Positions 18,049 through 26,999 of a stretch of 64,000 bases of DNA are shown piece after piece. The stretch's first letter is position 1; every line of letters starts with the position of its first letter. The position numbers and the translations under genes are program-made. Under the pieces are notes generated by a model, which made no database searches, was not told the origin of the DNA, and saw only the letters and a list, made by a program, of their open reading frames with translations. Source of the DNA: Gammaproteobacteria bacterium (lineage in GTDB: Bacteria > Pseudomonadota > Gammaproteobacteria > Pseudomonadales > JAUIET01); NCBI GenBank assembly GCA_030429735.1, contig JAUIET010000004.1, forward strand, positions 62,001 through 126,000, given 5' to 3'.

Positions 18049-18064
18049 CTGTCTATATATACAG
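18049..18064 (-). promoter_or_regulatory. LexA (SOS) box of dnaE2
   Basis: CTGTCTATATATACAG matches the gammaproteobacterial LexA consensus CTGT-N8-ACAG with an alternating AT centre. It lies 58-73 nt upstream of the proposed dnaE2 GTG start. Confidence 0.88.
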
Positions 18065-18113
18065 TGCTTCAGGTTAAAGATTCCCTCAGCGTTTGGCATT
18101 GAAATCAATAGGG

Positions 18114-18301
18114 CACCAGCCCGCATTAATCATGAACCCACGGCTACAACCGCCACTAGCCTATAAAACACGGTGCGTGCTCCTTGCAGGTGCTCGACGG
18201 ACTGTCAAGTACGCCAGTGCGCCTTCCAGTCCGCGCCACACCGAGTTTTACAGACTATTGACGCTTTCGCTTCGCGTGTTTATGAATAATGCGGGCTAGT
18301 G
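18114..18301. repeat. 188-bp element bounded by 20-bp inverted repeats
   Basis: The left end (18114-18133, beginning CACCAGCCCGCATTAATCAT) and the right end (18282-18301) are inverted copies that match at 18 of 20 positions. Inside is a second inverted pair, CGGACTG and CAGTCCG. No transposase gene is present. The element fills the space between the dnaE2 LexA box and the pilE stop. It could be a miniature transposable element or a long structured RNA; I see no clear target-site duplication. Confidence 0.5.
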
Positions 18302-18305
18302 ATCA

Positions 18306-18737
18306 TCAATGCCAGTCGCCGGCGGCAAGTGCTTTGCCGGTAGCGGTTTTTTCGCCGCGACTGTTCAGAGTCATATTGCCGTCATCGGCCTGACCGAGTT
18401 GCGGTGTAGCGGTTAATAGCACACAGCGTGCGATCGGCGTGGAGGCGCAGGTGCTGGCAGAAATATGGTAAAAGCCATTTTCTGACACAAAACTCCCGCT
18501 ACTGAGATTAGTAAACCCTACAGCCGACAAGTCGGTAGAGTAGGTCATATTGTTCATGAAAAAGCGTTCTTGCTGTTGCAATACGCTGGTTAATGCCGAC
18601 TGGGCTTCCGTGCGCCGGGACTTTCGCACTGAGTCCTCGTAACTTGGGATTGCCACAGCAGCCAGGATGCTGACGATAACAATAACAATCATCAGTTCAA
18701 TCAGTGTAATGCCTTCTTGGGTCGTGCTGTAAGACAT
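18306..18737 (-). CDS. pilE: Type IV pilin PilE-like minor pilin
   Basis: Two adjacent ATGs (18740 and 18737) follow AGGAGG. The second has the better 7-nt spacing and gives 143 residues. The short leader ends in Gly and is followed by ITLIELMIVIVIVSILAAVA, the class III signal processed by prepilin peptidase; residue +1 is Ile instead of the usual Phe, and Glu5 is kept. The C-terminal half has a Cys pair (STCAS and ARCVLL) expected for the D-loop. It is the last gene of the minor-pilin operon, 16-19 nt after pilY1, as in other gammaproteobacteria. Confidence 0.9.
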   Translation of the reverse strand: MSYSTTQEGITLIELMIVIVIVSILAAVAIPSYEDSVRKSRRTEAQSALTSVLQQQERFFMNNMTYSTDLSAVGFTNLSSGSFVSENGFYHISASTCASTPIARCVLLTATPQLGQADDGNMTLNSRGEKTATGKALAAGDWH

Positions 18738-18756
18738 CATAGAGCCTCCTTTATCG

Positions 18757-21700
18757 TTAGCGGTTTTCGCGCCAGTGGGTTCTGAACGCACGGCCCTTCT
18801 CAAGACCACAAGCGGCAGCACTAACGGCAGCTTGCAGCGCGCTGTCAAAAGAATCGGGATCGTAGTTTCCTTCCTCACATTCGTCTGTCTCCGAATCGTC
18901 GGATTCAACCGGTTCTGGCGTGACGCATTCCGTGCCAATGCACACAACGATGTTGGGTAGATGAAGCACGGTGGCTTCTGGTGGCAAGCCGGGTCGTTTA
19001 AGATCAACCCATTCTTCCGAAAACACACTTTTACCAGAACCAAGGTTGAGGAAATAGGTTCGCCCGCCCCCGACACCGCAGGTGGAGTCTCCGTCCTGGG
19101 CTGGCATAAAACTGGAGACTATAACGACGTTATTGAAGGTTACCGCGGACTGCAGGATCTTCTCGCCGTTTCCACTGAGGTCCTTGTAATAACCATAGCT
19201 CGGTACACCGCTGAGGCTATCGACATTAACCAAATCGGATGCTTGAATGACAGAACCACTACCCCCCGCAACGTATTTGTAACGCAATGTTTCTGCAGCA
19301 CTTCCCATACGACGCTTGCTGGTGTATTGATCGTACACAACATAAATCCGATTAGTCGGTTCAGACAAATTGTTGGGATGCGCACGATAACCGGAGCCCA
19401 CCACAATATTGAAACGGTCATCGCCTGCGGACGGGTCGCTGCGGGAGATGTCGAGAGGGGCGTAGAAGCGACGGTTTTCTCCACTCGGTGATAAATCGGC
19501 AATGCGGCCACCGGTGGCCAATTGGTTGGAGGCAGCCGATTTAGTATTGTCAAAATCAACACGCCAGATATCACCACTAACATCAATGGCAAACAGCATA
19601 TCAACGGCACCATCGCCGTCTGAATCGATGACCGATGGGCTGGCAGCGATGGAATGATTCATCGCAAGGCCGAGCTTGTGGGTATGTTCGCTGCGATCGT
19701 CGGAATTGTTACCAGCAGACCAGAAGAAATTCTGCCCACCGGTGGCCAGGTCGACTATATAAATGGCGTTGCCAATTGTGTTAGTTGGCAGTGGGCCATC
19801 AATATCGTACGCTTCGTCGTAGCCGCCTGAGAAGATCAGTACTTCTGTTTCCGTACAGCTCTCGCCCAATGAATTGCAGGATGTTTTTATCTTTGCAGGA
19901 ATCATTTCAGACCAGGTTTGCCCGAGATCTGAAAATTCTGGTTGAACGCCCCCCAGAATTTTCCAGTCAACGCTTGGGGCTGTTCCAATATGAGCATTGC
20001 TTGCGTCGATGGCATAATAATTACGCCCGCCTCTCCGCTCACCAATGTATAAAGTCACTTCACGGAGGAGGAAACTGCTGGGCGTACTCGAACTTGCTTC
20101 GCGCTGAACAATTGATATTTCACCATCAAGGCCGTACGGCTTGGGTGAACCCGCCTTGTTTAATGCGTATTTCCGAAGATTATCGAGGTGCTGCTCCGGG
20201 ATATAGGACCATATTTCATCGCCGTCACTTGGATCTATCGCTCGTAATGAACCTAAATTGTCTGCTTCAAACACCACGTCTTTCGCGGTTGCTGCGCTTG
20301 AACCGGCGTAGGTAATGACAAAGGGTTTGGCATGCAAAGGATCAGCGGCAAACAGGTTTGGATCTGAAAAAGACGAATCGCCATCTTCATTGAATACGTC
20401 TACGCCTCTGACCCAGTTGAGCAAATCGGTACGATCATCGGCCAGCGTCGTGCACACAGAAGCACCGGCGGTGCCGTCGATATTGTACTCAAGAGCATAC
20501 TCGACGAAGCTGGTGCTACTGGGGGCGAGAGCTTCCAGAACCAAATCGATGCTGGATGCACTTGCCGGCAAAGTTGCCGTGCATTCCTGCACTGCGGACC
20601 CACCGGTATAGGTTTGCTGGCAGACTGAACTTATCGGGTTGCCCGCGAGATCTTTGGCGCGAACTTCAGTGCGAACGTTTCCAGAAGTCGTCAGCGTAAG
20701 TTTCACGTCTGTCGCGCCGTCAACGGGTAGGCCGGTTTCAACCTCGGTGGCGCTACGCGATACTGTAATCGAATTGGCGACGCGATCTGCCGCTTCTTCA
20801 CAAATGCTGCCGCTTACCGAGCCCAAACCCATGCTGTCGAAGCGCAGAGGCGTGTTTGCCTGTACGCTTACCAGGCCGCTCCCGCCGCTCTCAAGCGCAC
20901 TGGCATCAGTATACACGGTGCGAGCAGCGCTGAGCATGCTGCGGAAGCCACCTTTATTGACCTCATTGCCGTCGACTTCGCTGCTCCAGTAACTTCTGGC
21001 GTCTTCTTTTATCGATCCAGTCGCGGGATCTATCGCTGGACTGCCATTGGCGTCCAGTATGACGCCATCTGAACCGATACTGTACTTCTTGACATTGCCA
21101 CCCCATTTAGGTGCTGTACTTGGTTGGAATACACCGTAGTACAGTTCATTCCGGTGCCGCAGCTGATTGAACGCATTTACCGATATTGCCGGGGCATTGT
21201 TAGTGAACGTGATAGTTTTTACTTCTTCAATCACCTGTTTGATCAGTTCGACAATTTTCGTTGTATCGCTGACTGCGAACGTACCTTGAATGTAGCGGCG
21301 CGGCTTGCTGCCAGGACCTTCAGGATCGCCTGCATTGTATTCTACCTGGCCTGTATAGTTGCCCCCCGGCGAGGCGATGGCTGCAGCGGCTCGGGACGCG
21401 GGTGCATACCAGCTACCACCGGGCGGCACGTGCAGGATTGTAAACTGGCCCTTAATGCCATTGGGTAATATGGAGCCGTCTTTTAGCACATCGTACTCAC
21501 CAAAACCCGGCAATACGCCTGCGAGGTTATGATGTGGGCTGCCGGTAGAGACCAGGGAGGAGCAGCACCCATTGTAGTAATCGCGTAAGGCATCGGTGAA
21601 GAAAACAAATTGCACATTGGTTGCCTCACTAACGTCTAGCGCGCCGCCGGCGGCATACACATTATCGCGGCGCATTTTTGAAAGTGAACCCGGTTGATGG

Positions 21701-22134
21701 TCCTGGAAATAGCGCCAATTTGGAGAACCGGTACCGTAGTGACGATTCCAGTTGGTGGCGGTTGCAGCATCATCGGTAAATGGAACAGTTATGTTGTAAG
21801 TGTGTTCCCTTGTCCAATGCTGAGTACCGTACTGCACAACCGCCACTTTTATATCATTCAAGTCGCTGTTAAGTACTTCTGTGATCGTAGCGTTAATTGT
21901 TCTACGCGACGCGGTAAACTCACTTGGGCTCATTGAGCCTGAGTTATCTACAATAAAAACAAATCTGTATTTCTCCTGAGAGACCGTTGAGCACTGTTGC
22001 AGATCGGTATAAATCTCTGTGTCATCGGCGAATGCGGGTGGAATTAACAATGGTGCACTTAGTATCAGAAAGACTAAGTTCCATGGTCTTTTTACCAGTG
22101 AATAGAGCAGTGCTACCATAATTGAATTCATCAT
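18757..22134 (-). CDS. pilY1: PilY1-like pilus tip adhesin / assembly factor
   Basis: 1125 residues. A Sec signal peptide (~1-37, ending PPAFA) leads to a von Willebrand factor A domain with MIDAS motif DNSGS (Asp63, Ser65, Ser67). The C-terminal part is a beta-propeller with a calcium loop DSDGDGAVD (~837-845), as in Pseudomonas PilY1, where calcium binding controls extension and retraction. The extreme C-terminus is Asp/Glu-rich, then Arg-rich. It starts 7 nt after the small periplasmic-protein gene. It is expected at the pilus tip with the minor pilins. Confidence 0.93.
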   Translation of the reverse strand: MMNSIMVALLYSLVKRPWNLVFLILSAPLLIPPAFADDTEIYTDLQQCSTVSQEKYRFVFIVDNSGSMSPSEFTASRRTINATITEVLNSDLNDIKVAVVQYGTQHWTREHTYNITVPFTDDAATATNWNRHYGTGSPNWRYFQDHQPGSLSKMRRDNVYAAGGALDVSEATNVQFVFFTDALRDYYNGCCSSLVSTGSPHHNLAGVLPGFGEYDVLKDGSILPNGIKGQFTILHVPPGGSWYAPASRAAAAIASPGGNYTGQVEYNAGDPEGPGSKPRRYIQGTFAVSDTTKIVELIKQVIEEVKTITFTNNAPAISVNAFNQLRHRNELYYGVFQPSTAPKWGGNVKKYSIGSDGVILDANGSPAIDPATGSIKEDARSYWSSEVDGNEVNKGGFRSMLSAARTVYTDASALESGGSGLVSVQANTPLRFDSMGLGSVSGSICEEAADRVANSITVSRSATEVETGLPVDGATDVKLTLTTSGNVRTEVRAKDLAGNPISSVCQQTYTGGSAVQECTATLPASASSIDLVLEALAPSSTSFVEYALEYNIDGTAGASVCTTLADDRTDLLNWVRGVDVFNEDGDSSFSDPNLFAADPLHAKPFVITYAGSSAATAKDVVFEADNLGSLRAIDPSDGDEIWSYIPEQHLDNLRKYALNKAGSPKPYGLDGEISIVQREASSSTPSSFLLREVTLYIGERRGGRNYYAIDASNAHIGTAPSVDWKILGGVQPEFSDLGQTWSEMIPAKIKTSCNSLGESCTETEVLIFSGGYDEAYDIDGPLPTNTIGNAIYIVDLATGGQNFFWSAGNNSDDRSEHTHKLGLAMNHSIAASPSVIDSDGDGAVDMLFAIDVSGDIWRVDFDNTKSAASNQLATGGRIADLSPSGENRRFYAPLDISRSDPSAGDDRFNIVVGSGYRAHPNNLSEPTNRIYVVYDQYTSKRRMGSAAETLRYKYVAGGSGSVIQASDLVNVDSLSGVPSYGYYKDLSGNGEKILQSAVTFNNVVIVSSFMPAQDGDSTCGVGGGRTYFLNLGSGKSVFSEEWVDLKRPGLPPEATVLHLPNIVVCIGTECVTPEPVESDDSETDECEEGNYDPDSFDSALQAAVSAAACGLEKGRAFRTHWRENR

Positions 22135-22141
22135 TTGTCAT

Positions 22142-22609
22142 TCATTTGCGCTTCGGCATCAGCATGATCCGTTCGACCAGGCCTTGGCCCCGATCATCAA
22201 ATCGAATCGAAATTGCTTCGTGATTGCGGTGTTTTTCCAGTGAGCGGGCAGCAATGCTTTCCCCATTGCCGTCAATTATTTCGGTGTTGCTATCCAGGCG
22301 AGAATTAATTTCGCATTTGGCTGAGGTGCATTGCGCTTCAGCGATTCTGACGGGGATGCTAAATTCTCCATCGGCACCTTGTGCGGCGAAACCAACAATT
22401 CGAAAGTATGAGATGGGTGGACTGTTGGGGCCTTTTTCCAGGAACGCATCCATCATTTCTGCGTGCTCATCTCCAATTTCGCTGTTTGGCTGCTGTGCAA
22501 TCGTTGCATGACACAGTACCAGGGATAAGACTGCTGTAATAAGTCGTAGAATATTGATTCCAGTCGATTGCAGAGCAGTGTGAGGCCCGTAAGTTCTAAC
22601 ATCGTTCAT
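22142..22609 (-). CDS. Small exported protein of unknown function in the minor-pilin operon
   Basis: 155 residues from the ATG at 22609, 20 nt after the pilX stop; the frame runs further up but overlaps pilX. A hydrophobic segment (INILRLITAVLSLVLCHATIA) looks like a Sec signal peptide cleaved before QQPNSE. The mature part has one Cys pair (QCTSAKCE) and a basic C-terminus, and no pilin motif. I do not recognise the family. Its place between pilX and pilY1 suggests a periplasmic accessory to pilus-tip assembly, but that is inference only. Confidence 0.75.
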   Translation of the reverse strand: MNDVRTYGPHTALQSTGINILRLITAVLSLVLCHATIAQQPNSEIGDEHAEMMDAFLEKGPNSPPISYFRIVGFAAQGADGEFSIPVRIAEAQCTSAKCEINSRLDSNTEIIDGNGESIAARSLEKHRNHEAISIRFDDRGQGLVERIMLMPKRK

Positions 22610-22629
22610 AGTACGTCGTACCTCATGTC

Positions 22630-23163
22630 TCAATCGAAGGTTGTTACACCGCTTTGCGGAAGCAGGTACCAAAAGCCCTGACTCTGGTTGGATGTCGCTG
22701 CGGAACTGCTCATCGACGCGATGCTGTTGATCTGCCCTCTATACACTTTGGTGTATTTTGAGTGCGAAAACCCGGGTGGACTGGGGCAGCTATCTATTTC
22801 GCATAAAGGCATGATGCCGACGGTTTGGTCAAATGCACTGCTACCTGCATGAGGCCCGAGTAGTTCGTCCGCTGCAAAATCCAGAGTTGCACCCAGATCA
22901 ATCTCGAGAAGCGACAGAATAATCTGATCATCGTCGTTGCTTGGATTGGAATTTATAAAATCGACCTGTGCATTTATTTCAGAATTAGAGACCCGATACG
23001 CATTAACGTAAAACTGATCATTGCGTACCATGTTCATCTGCATAGTCGTGTCGGACATTGAACCAAGCGATAGTAGAGAAATAGTGGTCATAATGACCAG
23101 TACAACGATAAGAGTAGCGCCTTTGGAACCCACGTAATTGGGCGGTCTACACGCTCTGCGCAT
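22630..23163 (-). CDS. pilX: PilX-like minor pilin
   Basis: 177 residues from the ATG at 23163, which has AGGA about 7 nt upstream; an ATG at 23199 would overlap pilW and has no good site. The N-terminus GSKGATLIVVLVIMTTISLLSL matches PilX N-terminal regions, which keep the long hydrophobic helix but lack Glu5. The C-terminal region has a Cys pair (PLCEIDSC). PilX joins PilV, PilW and FimT/FimU in the priming complex for pilus assembly. Confidence 0.85.
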   Translation of the reverse strand: MRRACRPPNYVGSKGATLIVVLVIMTTISLLSLGSMSDTTMQMNMVRNDQFYVNAYRVSNSEINAQVDFINSNPSNDDDQIILSLLEIDLGATLDFAADELLGPHAGSSAFDQTVGIMPLCEIDSCPSPPGFSHSKYTKVYRGQINSIASMSSSAATSNQSQGFWYLLPQSGVTTFD

Positions 23164-23185
23164 ACAGAGTCCTGGCGTTCTTTCA

Positions 23186-24058
23186 TTAGTCCCTGGCATT
23201 GTTGATCATCACAGTAGTAGAGAACGATTGACGCTTTGCCCGATCTGAAACAACAATGTCATCTGCGTCGAATAATGAATATGTTTGAGACGCTGCACCC
23301 GAACTGCGGTCCTGGGTACCGCTACTGGCCAGCAGCGCGACACGAACTGCTTTGATATCCACCCAGGATGACGAAGCACCCTCCGGAGGAGTCAAGCCGT
23401 TTATGGTGTCAGCCGACACATATCGCTCGAGGTTGGTATCAATGTCACCGGCTTTCTGTATATCTGTTATGCCGTACATAATCTGTAAGTTATCGATACC
23501 GCTTACCAGCACCTGGGGTGTGGCGTTTATCGCAGTTGCTATTCCATCTGCGTCGATAATAAAGCTCTGGCACTGCAGGCTGCTGATTCCATCGACGTCA
23601 TCGGCAACTAAATAGAGGTTTGCAACAACGGATTCAGCAGCGACTGTGGCGTTTGCCGAAATCGGGTTACCGATACAATCTGGATCGGTTCCGTCATCCG
23701 GAGGTGGGTTCAGAAGCACGGCAATACGGTCCGCCTGGGTCCCGACGCCGTTGGCTGTACAAGGGTCAAAACCGCCGCACGTACCCGTATAAAATTGACC
23801 TTGGGGGATCTTTGCCCCTGGACTTAACATGTCAACATGGCCCGCCATTCTGATCATATGAGTAATTTCATCCAAGGCGAAGCGGGCGTTTTCCTGTACA
23901 CGTGAGCTGGCGTCCTGGGTGCTGTGGGCGGTACGTGCACCGAGCAGGAAACTGGTGGCCACGGTGAGAAAGAACGCGCTTATCGCAACCGATATCATCA
24001 GCTCAATCAAGGAATACCCTTGCGCGCTGTGAGTCTTGGCGGGATAGTTCCGAGTCAC
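23186..24058 (-). CDS. pilW: PilW-like minor pilin
   Basis: 290 residues. The GTG start overlaps the TGA of pilV (GTGA), which supports translational coupling. The leader ends Gly and is followed by YSLIELMISVAISAFFLTVA, a class III prepilin signal with Glu5 retained. The large globular C-terminal domain and length fit PilW. Confidence 0.88.
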   Translation of the reverse strand: MTRNYPAKTHSAQGYSLIELMISVAISAFFLTVATSFLLGARTAHSTQDASSRVQENARFALDEITHMIRMAGHVDMLSPGAKIPQGQFYTGTCGGFDPCTANGVGTQADRIAVLLNPPPDDGTDPDCIGNPISANATVAAESVVANLYLVADDVDGISSLQCQSFIIDADGIATAINATPQVLVSGIDNLQIMYGITDIQKAGDIDTNLERYVSADTINGLTPPEGASSSWVDIKAVRVALLASSGTQDRSSGAASQTYSLFDADDIVVSDRAKRQSFSTTVMINNARD

Positions 24059-24621
24059 GGTCGGAACCTCAAGGAAATCTGCTCAACGGCGGCGGCGTCG
24101 TTTAAATTAGCATTGCTCTCTGCAGATTTTGATACCCAGTTAACCGTGATTGTCATGTCGACCCCGGCGGCACAAGCTGCATCGCAGGTCAGCCCAACAC
24201 TAAAGTCAATTAACTGGGAATCGGCACCGCCATCAACACCGCAAAATGAACTCCATACGTCATAGTCGGCGAGGTCTTCTGCGCTGCATGCGTCCGCAGC
24301 TCCGGCAATCTCTGCGCAATTTGCCGGTGGAGAGTCGGAACATTCTTCAAAATTCTCGATAGCCGTATCGTATTGCGCGAGGGCTTCATCACTATTGTTC
24401 GCAGACATTCTGTCAATTAAACCGTGGGCCCGCCATAGAGCGATGGAGCGTTGCTGACTGTCCAAACTCTCCTGCATAGACCGTGTTTGCAAGGCGCTGT
24501 ATCCCATCACACTGATACCGAACAGCAGCAAAGATATGAGAACCTCAATCAATGACACTCCAGACTGCTTGCGCACAGCAGAGTTAGGGAGACCGGAAGC
24601 ATGGGGATCTACGGAGTACAC
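24055..24621 (-). CDS. pilV: PilV-like minor pilin
   Basis: 188 residues with a longish leader (about 21 residues) ending Gly, then VSLIEVLISLLLFGISVMGY; Val at +1 and Glu at +5. Multiple cysteines occur in the globular domain, including CSDSPPANC and CDAAC. The start overlaps the fimT stop by 13 nt. It belongs to the priming complex of the type IV pilus. Confidence 0.87.
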   Translation of the reverse strand: MYSVDPHASGLPNSAVRKQSGVSLIEVLISLLLFGISVMGYSALQTRSMQESLDSQQRSIALWRAHGLIDRMSANNSDEALAQYDTAIENFEECSDSPPANCAEIAGAADACSAEDLADYDVWSSFCGVDGGADSQLIDFSVGLTCDAACAAGVDMTITVNWVSKSAESNANLNDAAAVEQISLRFRP

Positions 24622-25175
24622 GAGTCCCCCGAACCAGCATTGATTTTGCGTTGTAATGACCGCCCAACCTGGCTGACCTGCACAAAGCGGCCATAAGCAG
24701 CACCGCGATCATCGCATACGCCAATGCTCACGTTGCCCGCCTGGGCAAGCCTGCCTCTTGTGGTGAAGTCGATACCAGCCGCGAGATCGGTATTGGACGC
24801 AAACTGGATTGTATCGCTGCCCAGCGTGAGAGATTTGATAAAGTCTTCATCTGTGGTCGCTGGGCAGGCGTCGCCAATGGCATCAACAATGCAGATGGAA
24901 ATCTGGTTGTTGTTATCCAGCTCAAGATGGGTAATGCGATTGCGTGCTATCGCTTCAGTGCGGGCCAGTCGTATCGACGACATCAATACTTGCGAGGCGG
25001 ATTGCAGGCGATTGTTCTGCACCATGTTGCTCAGTGGCGGCCCGGCAACGGCAACCAGAATCGCCGCAATTGTGAGCACAATCATCAGTTCAATCATTGT
25101 GAAGCCCGCGGCGTTGCTGTCTTCCGCGCCAATGCTGGATGAATTTGACAAGAGATAACCCAAAACGACGATCAT
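24609..25175 (-). CDS. fimT: FimT/GspH-type minor pilin
   Basis: 188 residues with an unusually long leader (24 residues) before the prepilin cleavage site AAG|FTMIELMIVLTIAAILVAVA. The following SASQVLMSSIRLARTEAIAR is the GspH/FimT family signature. The only ATG is at 25175 and its ribosome-binding site is weak, so a shorter leader from an internal TTG is possible. It is the first gene of the operon fimT-pilV-pilW-pilX-x-pilY1-pilE. Confidence 0.87.
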   Translation of the reverse strand: MIVVLGYLLSNSSSIGAEDSNAAGFTMIELMIVLTIAAILVAVAGPPLSNMVQNNRLQSASQVLMSSIRLARTEAIARNRITHLELDNNNQISICIVDAIGDACPATTDEDFIKSLTLGSDTIQFASNTDLAAGIDFTTRGRLAQAGNVSIGVCDDRGAAYGRFVQVSQVGRSLQRKINAGSGDSCTP

Positions 25176-25398
25176 TTAAATGACCACAACTCATGTAAAA
25201 ATAGTAGCTGCTGTGAGGCACGTCAAAATTTGGTCAGAAGCAGTGATAAACGGCAGGTATTTTCAGACTGCTGACGATATAACAATGGTAGTCAGGCGCG
25301 AACATAAACCACGGGTTATTGTTGTTATTGCGGCTGCGGAAATTTTAGACAGGTGTTGTTTGTTTGGTGATCAGCTGCGCTTGGTGACGGAGCATTTT

Positions 25399-26703
25399 CT
25401 AGTGGACTTGTTGACCCCCTTTGATGACAACGTCAACAGCTTGCAGAATACTGATGTCGGCCAGCGGATTACCAATAACGGCAATAAGGTCTGCATAACG
25501 CCCGGGCTGGATGGTGCCGACGTCGCTGCTCCAGCCGATGTATTTGGCGGCCACGGATGTGGCCGCCTGGATTGCCGCCATCGGTGTCATGCCACGTTCA
25601 ACCATAATGGCAAACTGGCGGGCATTGTCGCCGTGCGGATACACGCCGGCGTCAGTGCCGTAAATGATCGGCACGCCGGCTTTATGAGCCTTGCTGAACA
25701 CCTGACGTTGCGCTTCGGTGGTTTCGTCGTTCTTGCGAAGAAACTCCTCCGGCCAGTTTTGTTGCCTGCCAACCGTGGCGATATAGCTACCGTTGTATAC
25801 GTCCATTGAAAACGCCACATCGTACTCCAGCGCCAGCGCAATGGCTTCGTCGTCCGCCAGTGAGGCATGTTCTATTGTGTCTGCGCCGGCAAGAATCGCA
25901 TCCTTAATCGACTCTGCGCCATGGGCGTGCGCAGTCAGCGTGATGCCGGCTGCGTGCGCCACATAGGCAACCGCCTTGATTTCGTCAAAGCTCATTTCCG
26001 GAGCACCGGGCACACCGCCATAGGCCAACACTGCGCCGGATGCAATCGCTTTCAATACGTCGGCGCCGCCGTCAACCGCGGCCTGGGCTTTCTCGGCAAA
26101 CTCTTTGGGTCCACTGGCTACACCAAGGCGGGCATGAGCGGGTATGTTGCTTTCCGGTTGCTCAGGGATCACCAGGTCACCGCCACCTGCCGGTACGGTC
26201 AGATAGAACCCGGCGGCTTGAATTCTGGGGCCTGGAAACTCCCCGCGCTGAATTCGATCGCGCAGTTCCCGGCCAGCCCAACCGTAGTAGGCACCGACAT
26301 TGCGTACAGTCGTAAAGCCGGCCGCCAGTGTGACCGCCGCGTTGGACTGTGCAATCGCCATGGTCTCTTCAAGATCGCGCGTGTAGTACACCTCCAGATT
26401 GGCGGTGTCCGGCGGCTCGGTAATGTGGGTGTGGGTGTCAATCAGGCCTGGCAAACAGGTGTGATTGCCAAGGTCAAGATAGTCGCCCTGCGGTCTGCCC
26501 GTGGTGATCGAGTGAATCCGGCTGTCCTTGATGTGTATGGTGCGGTCGCGCAGGGCCTGATCAGCAAGACCATCAATAAGTATTCCGCAATACACACGGC
26601 TTATCGCTGATTGCGATTGCGACCGGGATTCATCAGTATGGGGCACGGTGCATGACATCAGTGCCAGAGCGGCTGACAGGCCGCTGAAATATCGAATAAG
26701 CAT
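25399..26703 (-). CDS. Amidohydrolase lipoprotein (imidazolonepropionase/prolidase-like)
   Basis: 434 residues. The N-terminus has a lipoprotein signal with lipobox LMSC (Cys near residue 18), so it is probably membrane-anchored in the periplasm. Metal-site motifs are complete: LIDTHTH, ADVLKAIASGA (carboxylated Lys candidate), LTAHAHG, TIEHAS and YGTDAGVYPHG. These are typical of the dinuclear amidohydrolase subfamily that includes Xaa-Pro and Xaa-Arg dipeptidases, which are often exported. The specific substrate is unknown. It is upstream of, and in the same direction as, fimT, but 223 nt away, so it is probably a separate unit. Confidence 0.88.
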   Translation of the reverse strand: MLIRYFSGLSAALALMSCTVPHTDESRSQSQSAISRVYCGILIDGLADQALRDRTIHIKDSRIHSITTGRPQGDYLDLGNHTCLPGLIDTHTHITEPPDTANLEVYYTRDLEETMAIAQSNAAVTLAAGFTTVRNVGAYYGWAGRELRDRIQRGEFPGPRIQAAGFYLTVPAGGGDLVIPEQPESNIPAHARLGVASGPKEFAEKAQAAVDGGADVLKAIASGAVLAYGGVPGAPEMSFDEIKAVAYVAHAAGITLTAHAHGAESIKDAILAGADTIEHASLADDEAIALALEYDVAFSMDVYNGSYIATVGRQQNWPEEFLRKNDETTEAQRQVFSKAHKAGVPIIYGTDAGVYPHGDNARQFAIMVERGMTPMAAIQAATSVAAKYIGWSSDVGTIQPGRYADLIAVIGNPLADISILQAVDVVIKGGQQVH

Positions 26704-26999
26704 GGCGGGTCTCTGTGGATATGGTCGCGAGAGCGTAAGCGGCGCAGGAAAATGGCAGACTCCGAGCCGCTTACGTTGTCAATTGTACAACGGCTGATAA
26801 GCATCGGCGATCGTGGCGTTGCAAATGTGGCGAGGGTGCTTGTTCCGGCACGCGGAAGCCGTACAATGGCGTGAGACCTATAACAATATCCGCTAGGGCG
26901 TTAAGGGTTCGATAGGGCGCTGGTACATGTCTCGACTGAACGGCATGTCCCGCCCAGGAATCCTGTTGTGCTGCTTCGGATTAGAGGAGAATTATTGCT

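Noticed and set aside
17992-18126. 45-codon N-terminal extension of dnaE2 from an ATG at 18126
   Set aside because: It would put the LexA box and the left end of the inverted-repeat element inside the coding region, and the family N-terminus begins at YAELHC; the GTG at 17991 has a well-spaced AGGG.
18140-18280. Short minus-strand reading frame inside the inverted-repeat element whose end (WKAHWRT) resembles the PilY1 C-terminus (FRTHWREN)
   Set aside because: Too short, no start signal, and the likeness covers only a few residues; probably chance.
18114-18301. Integron attC site
   Set aside because: The ends lack the conserved GTTRRRY/RYYYAAC core sites, and no integrase or cassette array is visible.
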